64,000 nt of DNA from Bog-473 sp963721585 (lineage in GTDB: Bacteria; Actinomycetota; Acidimicrobiia; Acidimicrobiales; RAAP-2): the NCBI GenBank assembly GCA_963721585.1, contig CAVRJN010000007.1:930001-994000 (forward strand), in the 5' to 3' direction. The notes below the pieces were generated by a model. That model was not told the origin of the DNA. It was given only the letters and a program-made list of their open reading frames with translations, and ran no database searches. A program made the translations under genes and the position numbers. Shown piece after piece: positions 1 through 8,577 of this stretch (positions are counted from its first letter, which is position 1; each line of letters begins with the position of its first letter).

Positions 1-72
1 ACGAAATTGCGCTCTTTGACGCTTACTGAACGGTAGGAAAAGAAATACGTTTTCCCTAGTCAAGGGGCAGAA

Positions 73-129
73 GCACCTCCAGGAGCGGTTCGCCTACATA
101 CGCGCAGTTCGGAACACTGCTGGAGGTGC
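73..129. repeat. Inverted repeat, 10-bp perfect arms
   Basis: GCACCTCCAG at 73-82 is matched by its exact reverse complement CTGGAGGTGC at 120-129, with 37 bp between. It lies just past the stop of the minus-strand membrane gene ending at 197, so it could form a hairpin at the end of that transcript, but the loop is long and no T-run follows. It could also be an end of a mobile element or a protein site. The rest of 1-196 shows no gene. Confidence 0.45.
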
Positions 130-196
130 CCGACGCTCCGCAAGGTGACAATAGACACGAGAACGCCACTATGTGAGGACCGGCGTGCGCAGCGAG

Positions 197-718
197 TCAG
201 GCTTGATCGAACGCGCCCATCACAAGTAGCCACGCTGCCGTAATCATGTAGCAGGTGTTGGTTACGATTGCTGTCGCTGCAATGTAAAGCCCAGCCAAAA
301 ACCCCACAAAGAACAGCGCCGCACCGATCAACTCAGCCAGGTGCAGGAGGCTTCCGCCCACGATGCGAGAGATTCTCAGGCCATCGCTTGTGCGAATGGC
401 GCTCACGTACCCCTTGACAAAAATCGCTGCCGAAATACCACAGACGACGAACAGCTCTGCGCCTATGGCCCGATGGCCTTGACCTCCCATAAGGACAAGC
501 GCACAGCGCATAAAGACCAGGGCCAAGCCGGTGAGCGTGTTGATAGCTCGATTGCGATGCGTCGCGTCGCTGGCGATGACTTTGAGGTTGAGTGACATCG
601 CCACAAAAACCAAGCCGGTGAGCGTCACCGCACCCGTTCCGACTAGAAGAAAAAAATTTGACCACTGCTCAGGCCTAAAGATGGCAGCGGTGTTCATGGA
701 CGAATTGTAGAGCGACAA
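197..718 (-). CDS. Small multi-pass membrane protein, function unknown
   Basis: This is a 173-residue protein with about four to five hydrophobic segments, starting near residues 22-45 (FLLVGTGAVTLTGLVFVAMS) and ending with a long hydrophobic stretch at about 130-168. The early pattern, a Trp/Phe-rich amphipathic start followed by a small-residue helix with TGLVFVAMSLNL, resembles a family of small actinobacterial membrane proteins with no proven role. The longest frame starts at 718; a second Met seven codons later (697) is an equally possible start. It faces the ArsR gene tail-to-head on the same strand, 123 bp away, with no sign of a shared function. Confidence 0.6.
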   Translation of the reverse strand: MSLYNSSMNTAAIFRPEQWSNFFLLVGTGAVTLTGLVFVAMSLNLKVIASDATHRNRAINTLTGLALVFMRCALVLMGGQGHRAIGAELFVVCGISAAIFVKGYVSAIRTSDGLRISRIVGGSLLHLAELIGAALFFVGFLAGLYIAATAIVTNTCYMITAAWLLVMGAFDQA

Positions 719-841
719 TCACACGATCCGCGAAGTGGACCCAGCTGGTTCAAGGCTCTCGCTGCTTGGCTCCGATATTGCGATGCGGTGGCCGAAACCG
801 CACGTGAAGTGCAGACGCTGGTTGCCATGAGGCATGGTTCT

Positions 842-1204
842 CTATGCGGGTTTCTTCGCTGTCCTGTCGCCAGCGCCCACGCGCAGGTGTTCTGCGTAGA
901 ACACAGCCTCGTCGAGGAGGCTGGCAACATGCTGGTCGTAGAGCGAGTAGATGGTACTTCGCCCTGAGCGCTGGCGGGTGACAAGGCCGAGTGACCGAAG
1001 GACCCGAAGTTGGTGGGAGACCGCGGACTGCTCCAAACCGGTCGTTTCGGTCAGCTCGGTGACGTTGGCCGGCCGCTCACGGAGCTGGCTCAGAATCAGC
1101 AGACGGCTGGGGGCAGTCAACGCACTCAGAGTGTCGGCTACAGATTCCGCGGTCGCTGCATCCAGGCGAGCCTGAGGAGTGCGTCCCTCCACACCATGTC
1201 CCAT
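842..1204 (-). CDS. ArsR/SmtB-family metal-sensing repressor
   Basis: A winged helix-turn-helix repressor of about 120 residues. The recognition-helix region reads LEQSAVSHQLRVLRSLGLV, followed by a wing (RQRSGRSTIYSL) typical of ArsR/SmtB proteins. The C-terminal helix carries D-x-H (YDQH) and, 14 residues after that His, another His (EHLRV). This resembles the alpha-5 zinc site of SmtB/CzrA, but the third ligand position is Tyr rather than His. The open frame extends to an ATG at 1246, but that codon lies inside the palindromic operator at 1244-1261. I therefore prefer ATG 1204, which has AAGG five bases upstream. The divergent neighbour is a broken cation-diffusion-facilitator gene, the expected target of such a sensor. 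Confidence 0.85.
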   Translation of the reverse strand: MGHGVEGRTPQARLDAATAESVADTLSALTAPSRLLILSQLRERPANVTELTETTGLEQSAVSHQLRVLRSLGLVTRQRSGRSTIYSLYDQHVASLLDEAVFYAEHLRVGAGDRTAKKPA

Positions 1205-1243
1205 TGCCTTGAGGATAGACGGGTTCGTCGTGCGACATGTTTG

Positions 1244-1261
1244 CATGAATACTTATTCATG
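1244..1261. promoter_or_regulatory. Probable ArsR/SmtB operator
   Basis: CATGAATA-CT-TATTCATG is a perfect inverted repeat with 8-bp arms and a 2-bp spacer. This matches the AT-rich 12-2-12 operators bound by SmtB/CzrA-type repressors. It lies between the regulator (start 1204) and the divergent CDF gene (GTG 1282), so one dimer could control both promoters. Confidence 0.75.
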
Positions 1262-1281
1262 GATTGCTCTAGACTGTCACG

Positions 1282-2264
1282 GTGCCGAATCATGGTCACT
1301 CCCAACCCGGGCGCCACGCAGCTTCGGTCGGAGACGAAGCGTCGTTCCGCCATGACGAGGCGGAACACCGCAGGGCGGCCAACAAGGCATTGCTGTACTC
1401 GGCCATCGGCCTGGGTGCGGCCGGAGGGATCGAGCTGCTCTTCGCGGTATTCACCTATTCGGTCGGACTCCTCGGGATGCCCTTCACGACCTCTCGGACG
1501 TGAGTACGTCCTTGCTGGTGTTCCTCGGTTTCTGAGTATCGAAACGCTCTGCATCGCCAGGGCACCCCTACGGATACGAACGGGCAGAGGACATTGCAGG
1601 GATCGGCGTCGTCCTCGCCATCTGGGCATCGGCGGCGTTCGCTGGGATCGAAAGCGTGAAGAAACTCGTGCATCACGGCGCCACGGTGCACGTCGGCTGG
1701 GGCATCGCCGCAGCGGCCGGCGGCGTGACGGGAAACCAGGCGGTGGCTTGGTACAAGGGTCGGGTCGGGAAACGAATCCAATCGGCAACACTCGTCGCCG
1801 ACGCACGCCGCTCATGGCTCGATGCGATCTCGTCACTCGGTGCCGCCACGTCGGGCTGGTGGCCGTGGCCCTTGGGTTCCCTCTGGGAGACCCCATCGCC
1901 GGGCTCGCCATCACGCTCATGATCTGTCATGTCGGCTACGAGGTCACTACCGAGATCGTCTCCTATCTCATGGATGCGGTGGATCCTTCGCTCTTAGTGC
2001 ACGCTGAACGAGGAGCCTTGAGCATTCCCGGCGTTTGAGTCGGCCCGGGTCCGGGGCCGCTGGGCGGGCCGTTCATTGCGTCTCGACCTTCAGGCCGGAG
2101 TCGATGCCTCCATGACTGTCGGATCCACCGTGTCGATCGTGCGAGCTGTCGAGGCCGCCGTCTCCAATGCCGTAGGGGAAGCCAGGGCGGTGGAAGTGCA
2201 CTGCACGTCATCCCACGCAACCAGTGAACCGCAACTGTCCCGTTTCGCGTCTACTCCGGAGTGA
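1282..2264 (+). pseudogene. Cation diffusion facilitator (CDF) transporter, broken
   Basis: Pieces of one CDF metal-efflux protein can be read in order across three frames. The first piece, from GTG 1282, contains TM1 and ends GLLG. The frame then shifts at about 1471 to give DALHDLSD, the HxxxD metal site of TM2. An in-frame TGA follows at 1533-1535. The middle section continues through TM3-TM5, where the expected HxxxD of TM5 is RSWLD, so the metal-binding His is Arg. Another shift at about 1850 leads to GFPLGDPIAG (TM6), and a last one at about 2034 leads to the C-terminal cytoplasmic domain (VRGRWAGRSLRLD), ending at 2264. Four lesions plus a lost ligand suggest a true pseudogene. At least two lesions (a short G run at 1471, an extra T at 2034) could be sequencing errors. 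Confidence 0.75.
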
Positions 2265-2377
2265 AGCGATGCGGTTGCATGTCGAAACAGCAACTGAATG
2301 TGAACTTTCGGCCCTCGAAATGTGTCACCCGGCAAGATCGGACCCTCCGAGACTGCGAGAACTGGTCGAAGATCCGT

Positions 2378-3736
2378 TCAAATGCCAGCGTCGTCCCATG
2401 TGTGGTCGAGTGCGAGCTGCCCGCTGTTCGCATCGAAGTCGAAGAGCTCGCCGTAGCGGCCCCAGTCGATTGCGATCCTGAGCTGCTGTCGAGCCTCGTC
2501 TTCCGAAAATCCGCGCCTCAGGAGATCCAAGAAGAAGCCTTCTCCGAGGTTCCCGTCCTTTGTTGTCTCGAGAGCATTGCAGATCGCCCGCACGAGCGGA
2601 GCTCGTTCGCGTGCCCGGCGTGCAAAGTTCCGTTTGGATTCGAGGATGTCCGCGTCCACGAACGTACGGCCGTCTTCAGTGACCTCGAGGTCAGCATCAT
2701 CAACCTCGGCCAGTCCCAGAACCTGCGCCGCGTCGACGAGTGGAAGTAAATCATCGACCTCGAAGGTGAGCTCGTGTGCAAGTTGAGGGAGGTCCTCGCG
2801 TCCGCCATGAGCGACGAGGATCTCGAGAAGTCCCGACATGCCGCCCACGCTGGCCTGGGGCAGAGGAGTGTCAACCGGAGAGCCCTCGCCGGGTGCCGCC
2901 TGCGTCCAAATGTGGGCAGGTGGGCGGGTGTCGCGGCCGGTCATCAAGCCGTAGATCTGATCGACCAGGGCTCCGAAATTCTCATCGTGGCGGTTGCGAG
3001 GCTGCGGGAACTGGCACGAGATCTCGGTCCGGATGCGGCCTGGGTTGGCTCCGAGAACGAAGATCCTATCGGCCAGGATCACGGCTTCTTCGATGTTGTG
3101 CGTCACGATCAACATAGCCTTGGTCGGGAAGTCCTTCTCCTGCCACAGGCGCAGGAGCTCTGCCCGCAGGTTCTGCGCCGTGAGCACGTCGAGCGCCGAG
3201 AAGGGCTCGTCCATCAACAGAGCATCTGGCTCGACCACCAAGGCTCGGGCGAAACCGACACGCTGACGCATCCCACCCGAGAGCTCCTTGGGATACGCGG
3301 ACTCGAATCCGTCGAGGCCGATGGTGTCGATCGCACGTTCGGCGCGAACACGGCGCTCGGTTGGTTCGATTCCCAGGGCCTCAAGCCCCAGTTCGACGTT
3401 CTGGCGCACGGTCAACCAGGGCAACAGCGCAAAGCTCTGGAACACCATCGCCACTCCGGGGTTTGCGCCATTGAGGGCTTCGCCCCTGTAACTGACGGTC
3501 CCTTCGGTGGGTGCAATCAATCCTGCGATGCAACGCAGGAGCGTGCTCTTCCCCGACCCGGAACGTCCGAGAAGGGCGACGATCTCGCCCTCTCGGAGGT
3601 CCAGCGAGATGTCGTCGAGCACCGGGAGAGGGCTGCCATCCGGCGAGACAAACGTCTTGGTGACGTGCGAGACGTCGATGATGGTGGTGGGGTCGACCCC
3701 TCCGCCGCCCGTCCTCGCTTGAGTCGCCGTCACCAT
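2378..3736 (-). CDS. ABC transporter ATPase, NitT/TauT class, with C-terminal AAA-associated domain
   Basis: A 452-residue ATPase that would power uptake of a nitrate/sulfonate-type anion. The nucleotide-binding domain spans about residues 17-260: Walker A GRSGSGKST, signature LSGGMRQRV, Walker B LLMDEPFSALD and switch His in VTHN. About 150 further residues form the acidic, helical AAA-associated domain found on a subset of these ATPases, normally paired with double-length permeases. That is the arrangement here: the permease gene ends at 3786, 49 bp upstream. No substrate-binding protein lies next to the pair; the nearest is at 8578-9669, so the substrate is unknown. The product is probably translated from ATG 3736. 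Confidence 0.92.
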   Translation of the reverse strand: MVTATQARTGGGGVDPTTIIDVSHVTKTFVSPDGSPLPVLDDISLDLREGEIVALLGRSGSGKSTLLRCIAGLIAPTEGTVSYRGEALNGANPGVAMVFQSFALLPWLTVRQNVELGLEALGIEPTERRVRAERAIDTIGLDGFESAYPKELSGGMRQRVGFARALVVEPDALLMDEPFSALDVLTAQNLRAELLRLWQEKDFPTKAMLIVTHNIEEAVILADRIFVLGANPGRIRTEISCQFPQPRNRHDENFGALVDQIYGLMTGRDTRPPAHIWTQAAPGEGSPVDTPLPQASVGGMSGLLEILVAHGGREDLPQLAHELTFEVDDLLPLVDAAQVLGLAEVDDADLEVTEDGRTFVDADILESKRNFARRARERAPLVRAICNALETTKDGNLGEGFFLDLLRRGFSEDEARQQLRIAIDWGRYGELFDFDANSGQLALDHTWDDAGI

Positions 3737-3785
3737 CAGAAGCCAGCTTCTCGTATCGGATCGGCCCCGCGCAACGTCAACGTGA

Positions 3786-5534
3786 TCACAGCGTAAACCG
3801 CCTTTCAGCCATGGAATACAGGCGCCGCCAGAACAACCGGTTTACGAGAACGACGAATGCGCTCATCACGATGCCGCCAGCAATCAAGAGCGCGAACTTC
3901 CCCTGGACCGATGCCGTGGCGATGTAGTTGCCGAGCCCGTAGGCGTGCAGGGTGTTGTGGTGCCAGCTCACGAGTTCGGCCACGATGGACGCGTTCCAGG
4001 CCCCTCCGGCCGCGGTGATCCCTCCCGTGACGTAGGCAGGGAAGATGGAAGGAAGAATCACCCGCCGCCAACGCTGGATTCGAGTCAGCCGCATGGTCAG
4101 CATCATTTCGCGCAGGTCATTGGGAATGGCGCTCGCTCCGGCGATGACGTTGAACAGGATGTACCACTGCGCGCCGAGCATCATCAGCACGATGGCGCCG
4201 TAGTCGAGAGGGATGTCGAGATCGATGAAGACGAGCGTGGCAAAGGGAAAGAGAAGGATGGCTGGGAAGCTCGCCAGCACCTGCACCAGCGGCTGCGCGA
4301 ACCGGGAGAGTTTCGGGCTCATCCCGATCTTTGCGCCTATGGGCACCCAGACCAGCGTAGAGATGGTCAGCAGCACGATCACCCGTGCAAAGGTCGCCAA
4401 GCCGAATCCGATAAGAGTCGGAAAGTGGGCGAAGCCCAAATGCGAATTGAGATAGATGATTCCGATCACCGCCACCACCGCAGAGGCCGCGAAGATCACC
4501 GACCAGAAGATGACGTCGCCCACTTGCCGCTTCCTGGGATCCGTCCGTAGCGGATATTCAGCGAGCCCGAACGGTCGGGTGAGCCGGTCCAGGGCCCGGC
4601 CGACGGGTCGGGTGAGGCGACCGACCAGCTTGGGGATCGACGACCGCTGCAGGATCCCCAGCACGTAGCTCTTCGGCTTGTCTGTTCCCTCGGAGCTCTC
4701 GAGCCGGAACTTGTCGGACCATGCGACAAGCGGCCTGAACACGAAGAAGTTGGTTCCGACCACCAGGATCACCATGACCACAATGGCGATCGACACCTCC
4801 GTGTACGACCCCTGAGCCACGGCGGCGGCCATGTAGCTCCCCATGCCCGGCAGGCTCTCTGTGATCCCTTTACCCTTGATGAAGACAGTGACCGCCTCTG
4901 ACGCGGTCAGGAAGAACCAACCGCCCCCCATCGACATCATCATGTTCCAGACCAATCCGATCATGGAGCTCGGCACGTCGAGTTTCCAGAATCTCTGCCA
5001 CTTCGTGAGCCGGTACATCCGGGCCGCCTCGTCCAGCTCCGTTGGCTGCGAAATCAGAGAGTGATAGAAGCTGAAGGTCATGTTCCACGCTTGCGACGTG
5101 AAGATGACGAAGATGGAAGCTAGCTCGAGTCCGAGCAAATTGTTCGGAAAGACCTTGATGAAGAAGGTCAGAGCGATGGGCAGGAAGACCAGAATTGGAA
5201 TCGACTGCAGCACGTCGAGGATGGGCACGAGCACTTTCTCGGCGCGGCGAAGGCGCGCTGCGGCCGTGCCATAGACCAGGGTGAAGACCGTTGCAAGGGC
5301 AAGGGCGATGAACATCCGCAGAAGCGACCGAGCCGCGTAGTACGGGACATTTGAGATATCGGTCGAAATGACGACCGGAGTGCGACCCGGGGTGAAATTG
5401 ACCGAAAGGGACTGGCCCAATCTGACCACGACATAGAGGATCGCGATGATCCCAGCCCCAACGACGACGTCGACCCAACTAATGCGGCGGCCTCGAAGTA
5501 CCTCTCGAATGGGCAGTGTCTGCCGCACGGACAT
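3786..5534 (-). CDS. Double ABC permease, NitT/TauT class
   Basis: A 582-residue membrane protein with two copies of the binding-protein-dependent permease domain in one chain, roughly residues 30-280 and 330-575, each with about six membrane segments. A hydrophilic linker (about residues 280-325) separates them. Each half has the cytoplasmic coupling loop that contacts the ATPase, for example EAARMYRLTKWQRFWKLDVP in the first half and LTRIQRWRRVILPSIFPA in the second. Paired with the ATPase at 2378-3736, a single chain would form the whole membrane channel. A perfect palindrome lies 19-39 bp upstream of the ATG at 5534. Confidence 0.92.
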   Translation of the reverse strand: MSVRQTLPIREVLRGRRISWVDVVVGAGIIAILYVVVRLGQSLSVNFTPGRTPVVISTDISNVPYYAARSLLRMFIALALATVFTLVYGTAAARLRRAEKVLVPILDVLQSIPILVFLPIALTFFIKVFPNNLLGLELASIFVIFTSQAWNMTFSFYHSLISQPTELDEAARMYRLTKWQRFWKLDVPSSMIGLVWNMMMSMGGGWFFLTASEAVTVFIKGKGITESLPGMGSYMAAAVAQGSYTEVSIAIVVMVILVVGTNFFVFRPLVAWSDKFRLESSEGTDKPKSYVLGILQRSSIPKLVGRLTRPVGRALDRLTRPFGLAEYPLRTDPRKRQVGDVIFWSVIFAASAVVAVIGIIYLNSHLGFAHFPTLIGFGLATFARVIVLLTISTLVWVPIGAKIGMSPKLSRFAQPLVQVLASFPAILLFPFATLVFIDLDIPLDYGAIVLMMLGAQWYILFNVIAGASAIPNDLREMMLTMRLTRIQRWRRVILPSIFPAYVTGGITAAGGAWNASIVAELVSWHHNTLHAYGLGNYIATASVQGKFALLIAGGIVMSAFVVLVNRLFWRRLYSMAERRFTL

Positions 5535-5552
5535 TGCACATGTCCTTTCTAT

Positions 5553-5573
5553 TCCACGCCAGGTGGGCGTGGA
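5553..5573. promoter_or_regulatory. Palindrome upstream of ABC permease, candidate operator
   Basis: TCCACGCC (5553-5560), a 5-bp spacer, then GGCGTGGA (5566-5573): perfect 8-bp arms about 20 bp upstream of the permease start. It could be an operator, possibly for the IclR-type regulator encoded at 6998-7813, or a leader hairpin. The link to that regulator is inference only. Confidence 0.5.
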
Positions 5574-5968
5574 TATCTACGACGAGCGAGCCCCTCGTTA
5601 GACGCTGAGAGCCCTTAACGATCGCTTGAAGAACCGCTCAAGCTACGGATCCCCGACGTTGCGACACCGACTGGAACGCGCCGGACATGGATCGGAAAGT
5701 CAGATGGACGCGAAGACGACGCTGAGATACGGCGATGGAGGCTGGGAACTATGAGGCTCAGACTTCATCTTCCCACCTCCTCCAGGCCGATCGTGACGTC
5801 GAGACAATGGTAAAGCACACGTTGTGACCGAAGCAACAACTGGACGCTTCGCAGATGCGATCGCCCACGCGACATCTGCGAATCCGAAGCCCGTATCGGG
5901 AAAAGGCAGGTCGGGTCACTCCATCGACAAGTCCCCCATTGAACATCGATTCAGGACAAAATGGATGC
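5574..5968. other. Intergenic region between divergent genes
   Basis: No convincing gene was seen. Open frames here are short and lack a credible ribosome-binding site. The stretch must hold promoters for the leftward transporter pair and the rightward coiled-coil gene; no clear -35/-10 pair could be assigned by eye. Confidence 0.4.
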
Positions 5969-6718
5969 ATGGATCTCGAGAGCGCGACCCAGGAGCTCTA
6001 CGGGTTGACGCCAACTGAGTTCACAGCAGCTCGAAACGAAAAGGTATCCGAAGCTCGCAAAGCGGGTTTGTCCGATGTCGCCGCTTCATTGAAGGAGCTC
6101 CGCAAGCCATCGGCCGGAGCTTGGCTGGCCAACCTTCTCATGCGCGAACGACCCAAGGAGATCGAGAGCCTCATTGAGTTGGGCGACAATCTGCGAGCAC
6201 CCAAGAGCAAACTAGAGGGCCACGAGATCCGCAAGGTCTCGAAGGAGAAGGTGGACGCCGCCTCCAAACTGATTCGACACGCAAAATCGAGGGCCTCGCA
6301 ATTGGATCATCCGGCTTCGGTGTCAGCGGTCGAGGAGCTCGAAACCACCCTCGATGCTGCATTTGGGGACCCTCAAGCTGCTGCGAGGCTCCGTCAAGGT
6401 CGCCTCACCCGCGGGCTGCGCTATTCGGGTCTTGGATTCACTGCGCAGACTCGATCTGCGTCCCCGTCAGATGGCACTGGGTCCGGTCGAAGCTCTCGAT
6501 CGGAGGCCGACTGGATCGCCGCAAAGCACAGCGTGGACAAAGCAACCCAGGAGGCGGAAGAAGCCGACGCTGATGTGGAGAAAGCGAGGCGAGCGATCAA
6601 GAAGACTGCCGCTGAACTGAGTCGGCTCAAGTCGGCCGAAACAGCGGCGATGCAACGATCCAAAGAGGCTCATGCCCGAGCGTCGGCTGCCAAGAAGAAG
6701 CTCAACAAGCAACATTAG
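5969..6718 (+). CDS. Helical, Lys/Ala-rich hypothetical protein
   Basis: A soluble protein of about 249 residues, family not recognised. The N-terminal part (MDLESATQELYGLTPTEFTA) is followed by RKPSAGAWLANLLMRERP at about residues 45-62. The last 90 residues are rich in Lys, Glu and Ala and probably form a coiled coil (KATQEAEEADADVEKARRAI). The frame is open upstream to 5855, but that extension is Arg/Pro-rich and unlike the rest; ATG 5969, with AGGA 11 bases before it, is the better start. It stands alone between the two ABC loci, on the opposite strand to both. Confidence 0.75.
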   Translation: MDLESATQELYGLTPTEFTAARNEKVSEARKAGLSDVAASLKELRKPSAGAWLANLLMRERPKEIESLIELGDNLRAPKSKLEGHEIRKVSKEKVDAASKLIRHAKSRASQLDHPASVSAVEELETTLDAAFGDPQAAARLRQGRLTRGLRYSGLGFTAQTRSASPSDGTGSGRSSRSEADWIAAKHSVDKATQEAEEADADVEKARRAIKKTAAELSRLKSAETAAMQRSKEAHARASAAKKKLNKQH

Positions 6719-6997
6719 GCCACGGTCGAGGTCGATCCATGGGCTTCCTGTTATGTCACGGGTGTCGTCGCCAACGCGACCCTGGAAATACGCCGGCCGA
6801 AAGACGCGAACTGTCCCGGCCTCCGGCAGCGAGTTTTCGGGCACTCTCGACCTACGCACGAGGCCCACTGAGGGTGCGTGTGTGAGCGGGTCATTTCCAC
6901 ATTCCCAGCAGGGCCCCATATCACTCCAGACAACGAGGCTATTCACATGCACGCTCACACCCCTCACAACCATGCGGTGACTTCTTGGCGTGAAGAT

Positions 6998-7813
6998 CTA
7001 CGCCAACCGCTGCAGGTCCAAGAGAGAGCTGCACTCCTTGGCTGCGGTCTGGAGCAGATCCCCGAGCTCGGGGATCTGCTTGGTGGGGATGCGGACAACC
7101 GGCCCCTGGATGCCGACAGCGGCACGAGCTACGGAGCTGTCGTCGAGCACGGGGGCTCCGACCGCCCGTACACCCACGTCACGCTCCTGGTCGCAGACCG
7201 TGTACCCAAGCACCCTCGCCCGCTCCAGGTCCCTTCTAAGTAGCGCCGACGAGGCCACCGTCCTCCTGGTCGGCTTCTCCAGGCGCCCCATTCCTTTGAC
7301 TGCCGCAGGGATCGATTCCGAACCGAACGCCAGCAGCGCCTTGCCGGCCGCAGTGAGGTGGAGCGGCAGCCTCGATCCCGCATTCTCTACGACGCGCAAC
7401 CCGTGGATTGAGCTCGCTGAGAGGATCGACACCGACATCCGGCCCTCGCGTATGCTGAGGGCCGCAGTCGTGCCCGTAGCGTTAGCAAGCTCTTGGATGA
7501 CCGGTAGTGCCGTGTTGAGACCCGCCGACCGCATCGCCTCCGTGCCGAGGGCGATCAACGCCGGACCTGCCCGGTACCGCTCGGTCCGTTGGTCGTAGCT
7601 GAGGAGCGACTCAGCACACAGCGTCTTTGCCAATCGGAAGGCTGTGCTGACGTTGAGCCCGGTCTCCCGGGCGAGGTCAGTCAGCGAGTACGAGGAGGGG
7701 GCGGCGGCGAAGCAGCGGAGAAGCGCGGACGCCCGGGCGACAGACTGGACCGATCCCGAGCCATAGACCCGGGCGCCAGCTTCCACCCCGGCCTTTGCGC
7801 CAGCAGTCGACAC
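6998..7813 (-). CDS. IclR-family transcriptional regulator
   Basis: A 271-residue regulator. After a 20-residue leader comes the IclR winged helix (residues 20-90), with LTDLARETGLNVSTAFRLAK as the helix-turn-helix. The C-terminal effector-binding domain follows (about 100-265), recognisable from LPLHLTAAGKALLAF and the Cys-containing VCDQERDVGVRAVGAPV near the ligand pocket. It is the last gene of the leftward organosulfur run, 92 bp after the cupin gene, so it is probably co-transcribed and a plausible local regulator. The ligand is unknown. Confidence 0.9.
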   Translation of the reverse strand: MSTAGAKAGVEAGARVYGSGSVQSVARASALLRCFAAAPSSYSLTDLARETGLNVSTAFRLAKTLCAESLLSYDQRTERYRAGPALIALGTEAMRSAGLNTALPVIQELANATGTTAALSIREGRMSVSILSASSIHGLRVVENAGSRLPLHLTAAGKALLAFGSESIPAAVKGMGRLEKPTRRTVASSALLRRDLERARVLGYTVCDQERDVGVRAVGAPVLDDSSVARAAVGIQGPVVRIPTKQIPELGDLLQTAAKECSSLLDLQRLA

Positions 7814-7905
7814 AGGTGGAGCCTACTGCCGCGCCAGTCGGCCCAGTGGCTCAGGACATCGGGCGCGACCGCACTGGCCGCGCAGGTTCTGGCCGGCGTC
7901 GGACC

Positions 7906-8520
7906 TCACAGACCCACCGCTTCGGGTAAGGGCAAGAAAAGTTCAGGCCCCATGAGGAAGGTCTCAAACGCTCCGCCCTCGGGGCCCTCGAAAACGATCC
8001 GATCCGTGATGGTATCGAGATCACGGCCATAGAAGTGCAGAGCCAGGCCGGGGCCTTCGCCTACCGAAGCCACCGAGTGGAACTCGTCGGGCAGATACCC
8101 GATAACCGTGCCCGGCACAACGAGGAACTCCCGGTCCTTGCGCAGGGATCCGCGATCCGGCGTCGCGCCGTTGTCAGTCCGCTCATAGATCTCCTGGAGC
8201 TCGTTCCCATAAACGGTGGCGACCGCTGCCCAGGTCGAGTGGTTGTGCGGCCGCGGAGTCGGACGCTCGGGCGGCGGCGTGCTCCGCACGGCGTAGACCA
8301 CGAAGCCCGACCGCTCGTCCTTGCCCAAAACATAGAGAGCCGACCGTCGTGCTCCGGGAAGCGGGAAGTCCTCCAGGGGAAAGAGGTCCCGCCGCTCCGC
8401 AAGTCGCCGAAGGCACTCTGCGATCGCATCCACTCCCGCGCGGGTCACCCCAGCCCGTCCCTGGATCTCTCGCGCCCGGGCGAAGAGTTCGGTCACCGCA
8501 TCCTCACGTGCAGTCGTCAC
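7906..8520 (-). CDS. Cysteine-dioxygenase-like cupin
   Basis: A 204-residue single-domain cupin. The metal site is visible as PHNHSTWA (two His) with a Glu in LQEIYER shortly after, and a third His in LALHFYGRD near the C-terminus. This is the arrangement of the cysteine/3-mercaptopropionate dioxygenase group, which oxidises a thiol to a sulfinate with Fe(II) and O2. Neighbours (sulfonate-type ABC transporter, TauD-like dioxygenase, multi-rhodanese) support a role in organosulfur breakdown. Whether the substrate is cysteine, 3-mercaptopropionate or another thiol cannot be read from the sequence. Confidence 0.8.
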   Translation of the reverse strand: MTTAREDAVTELFARAREIQGRAGVTRAGVDAIAECLRRLAERRDLFPLEDFPLPGARRSALYVLGKDERSGFVVYAVRSTPPPERPTPRPHNHSTWAAVATVYGNELQEIYERTDNGATPDRGSLRKDREFLVVPGTVIGYLPDEFHSVASVGEGPGLALHFYGRDLDTITDRIVFEGPEGGAFETFLMGPELFLPLPEAVGL

Positions 8521-8577
8521 GACGCCGTCCTCCTCATCTTCATTGCGCGCTCGCCTTGCTCGTCGAACCCGTGCAGG

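Noticed and set aside
2774..3796. 340-codon plus-strand frame across the ABC ATPase
   Set aside because: The Walker motifs and signature are on the minus strand; the plus frame is a shadow.
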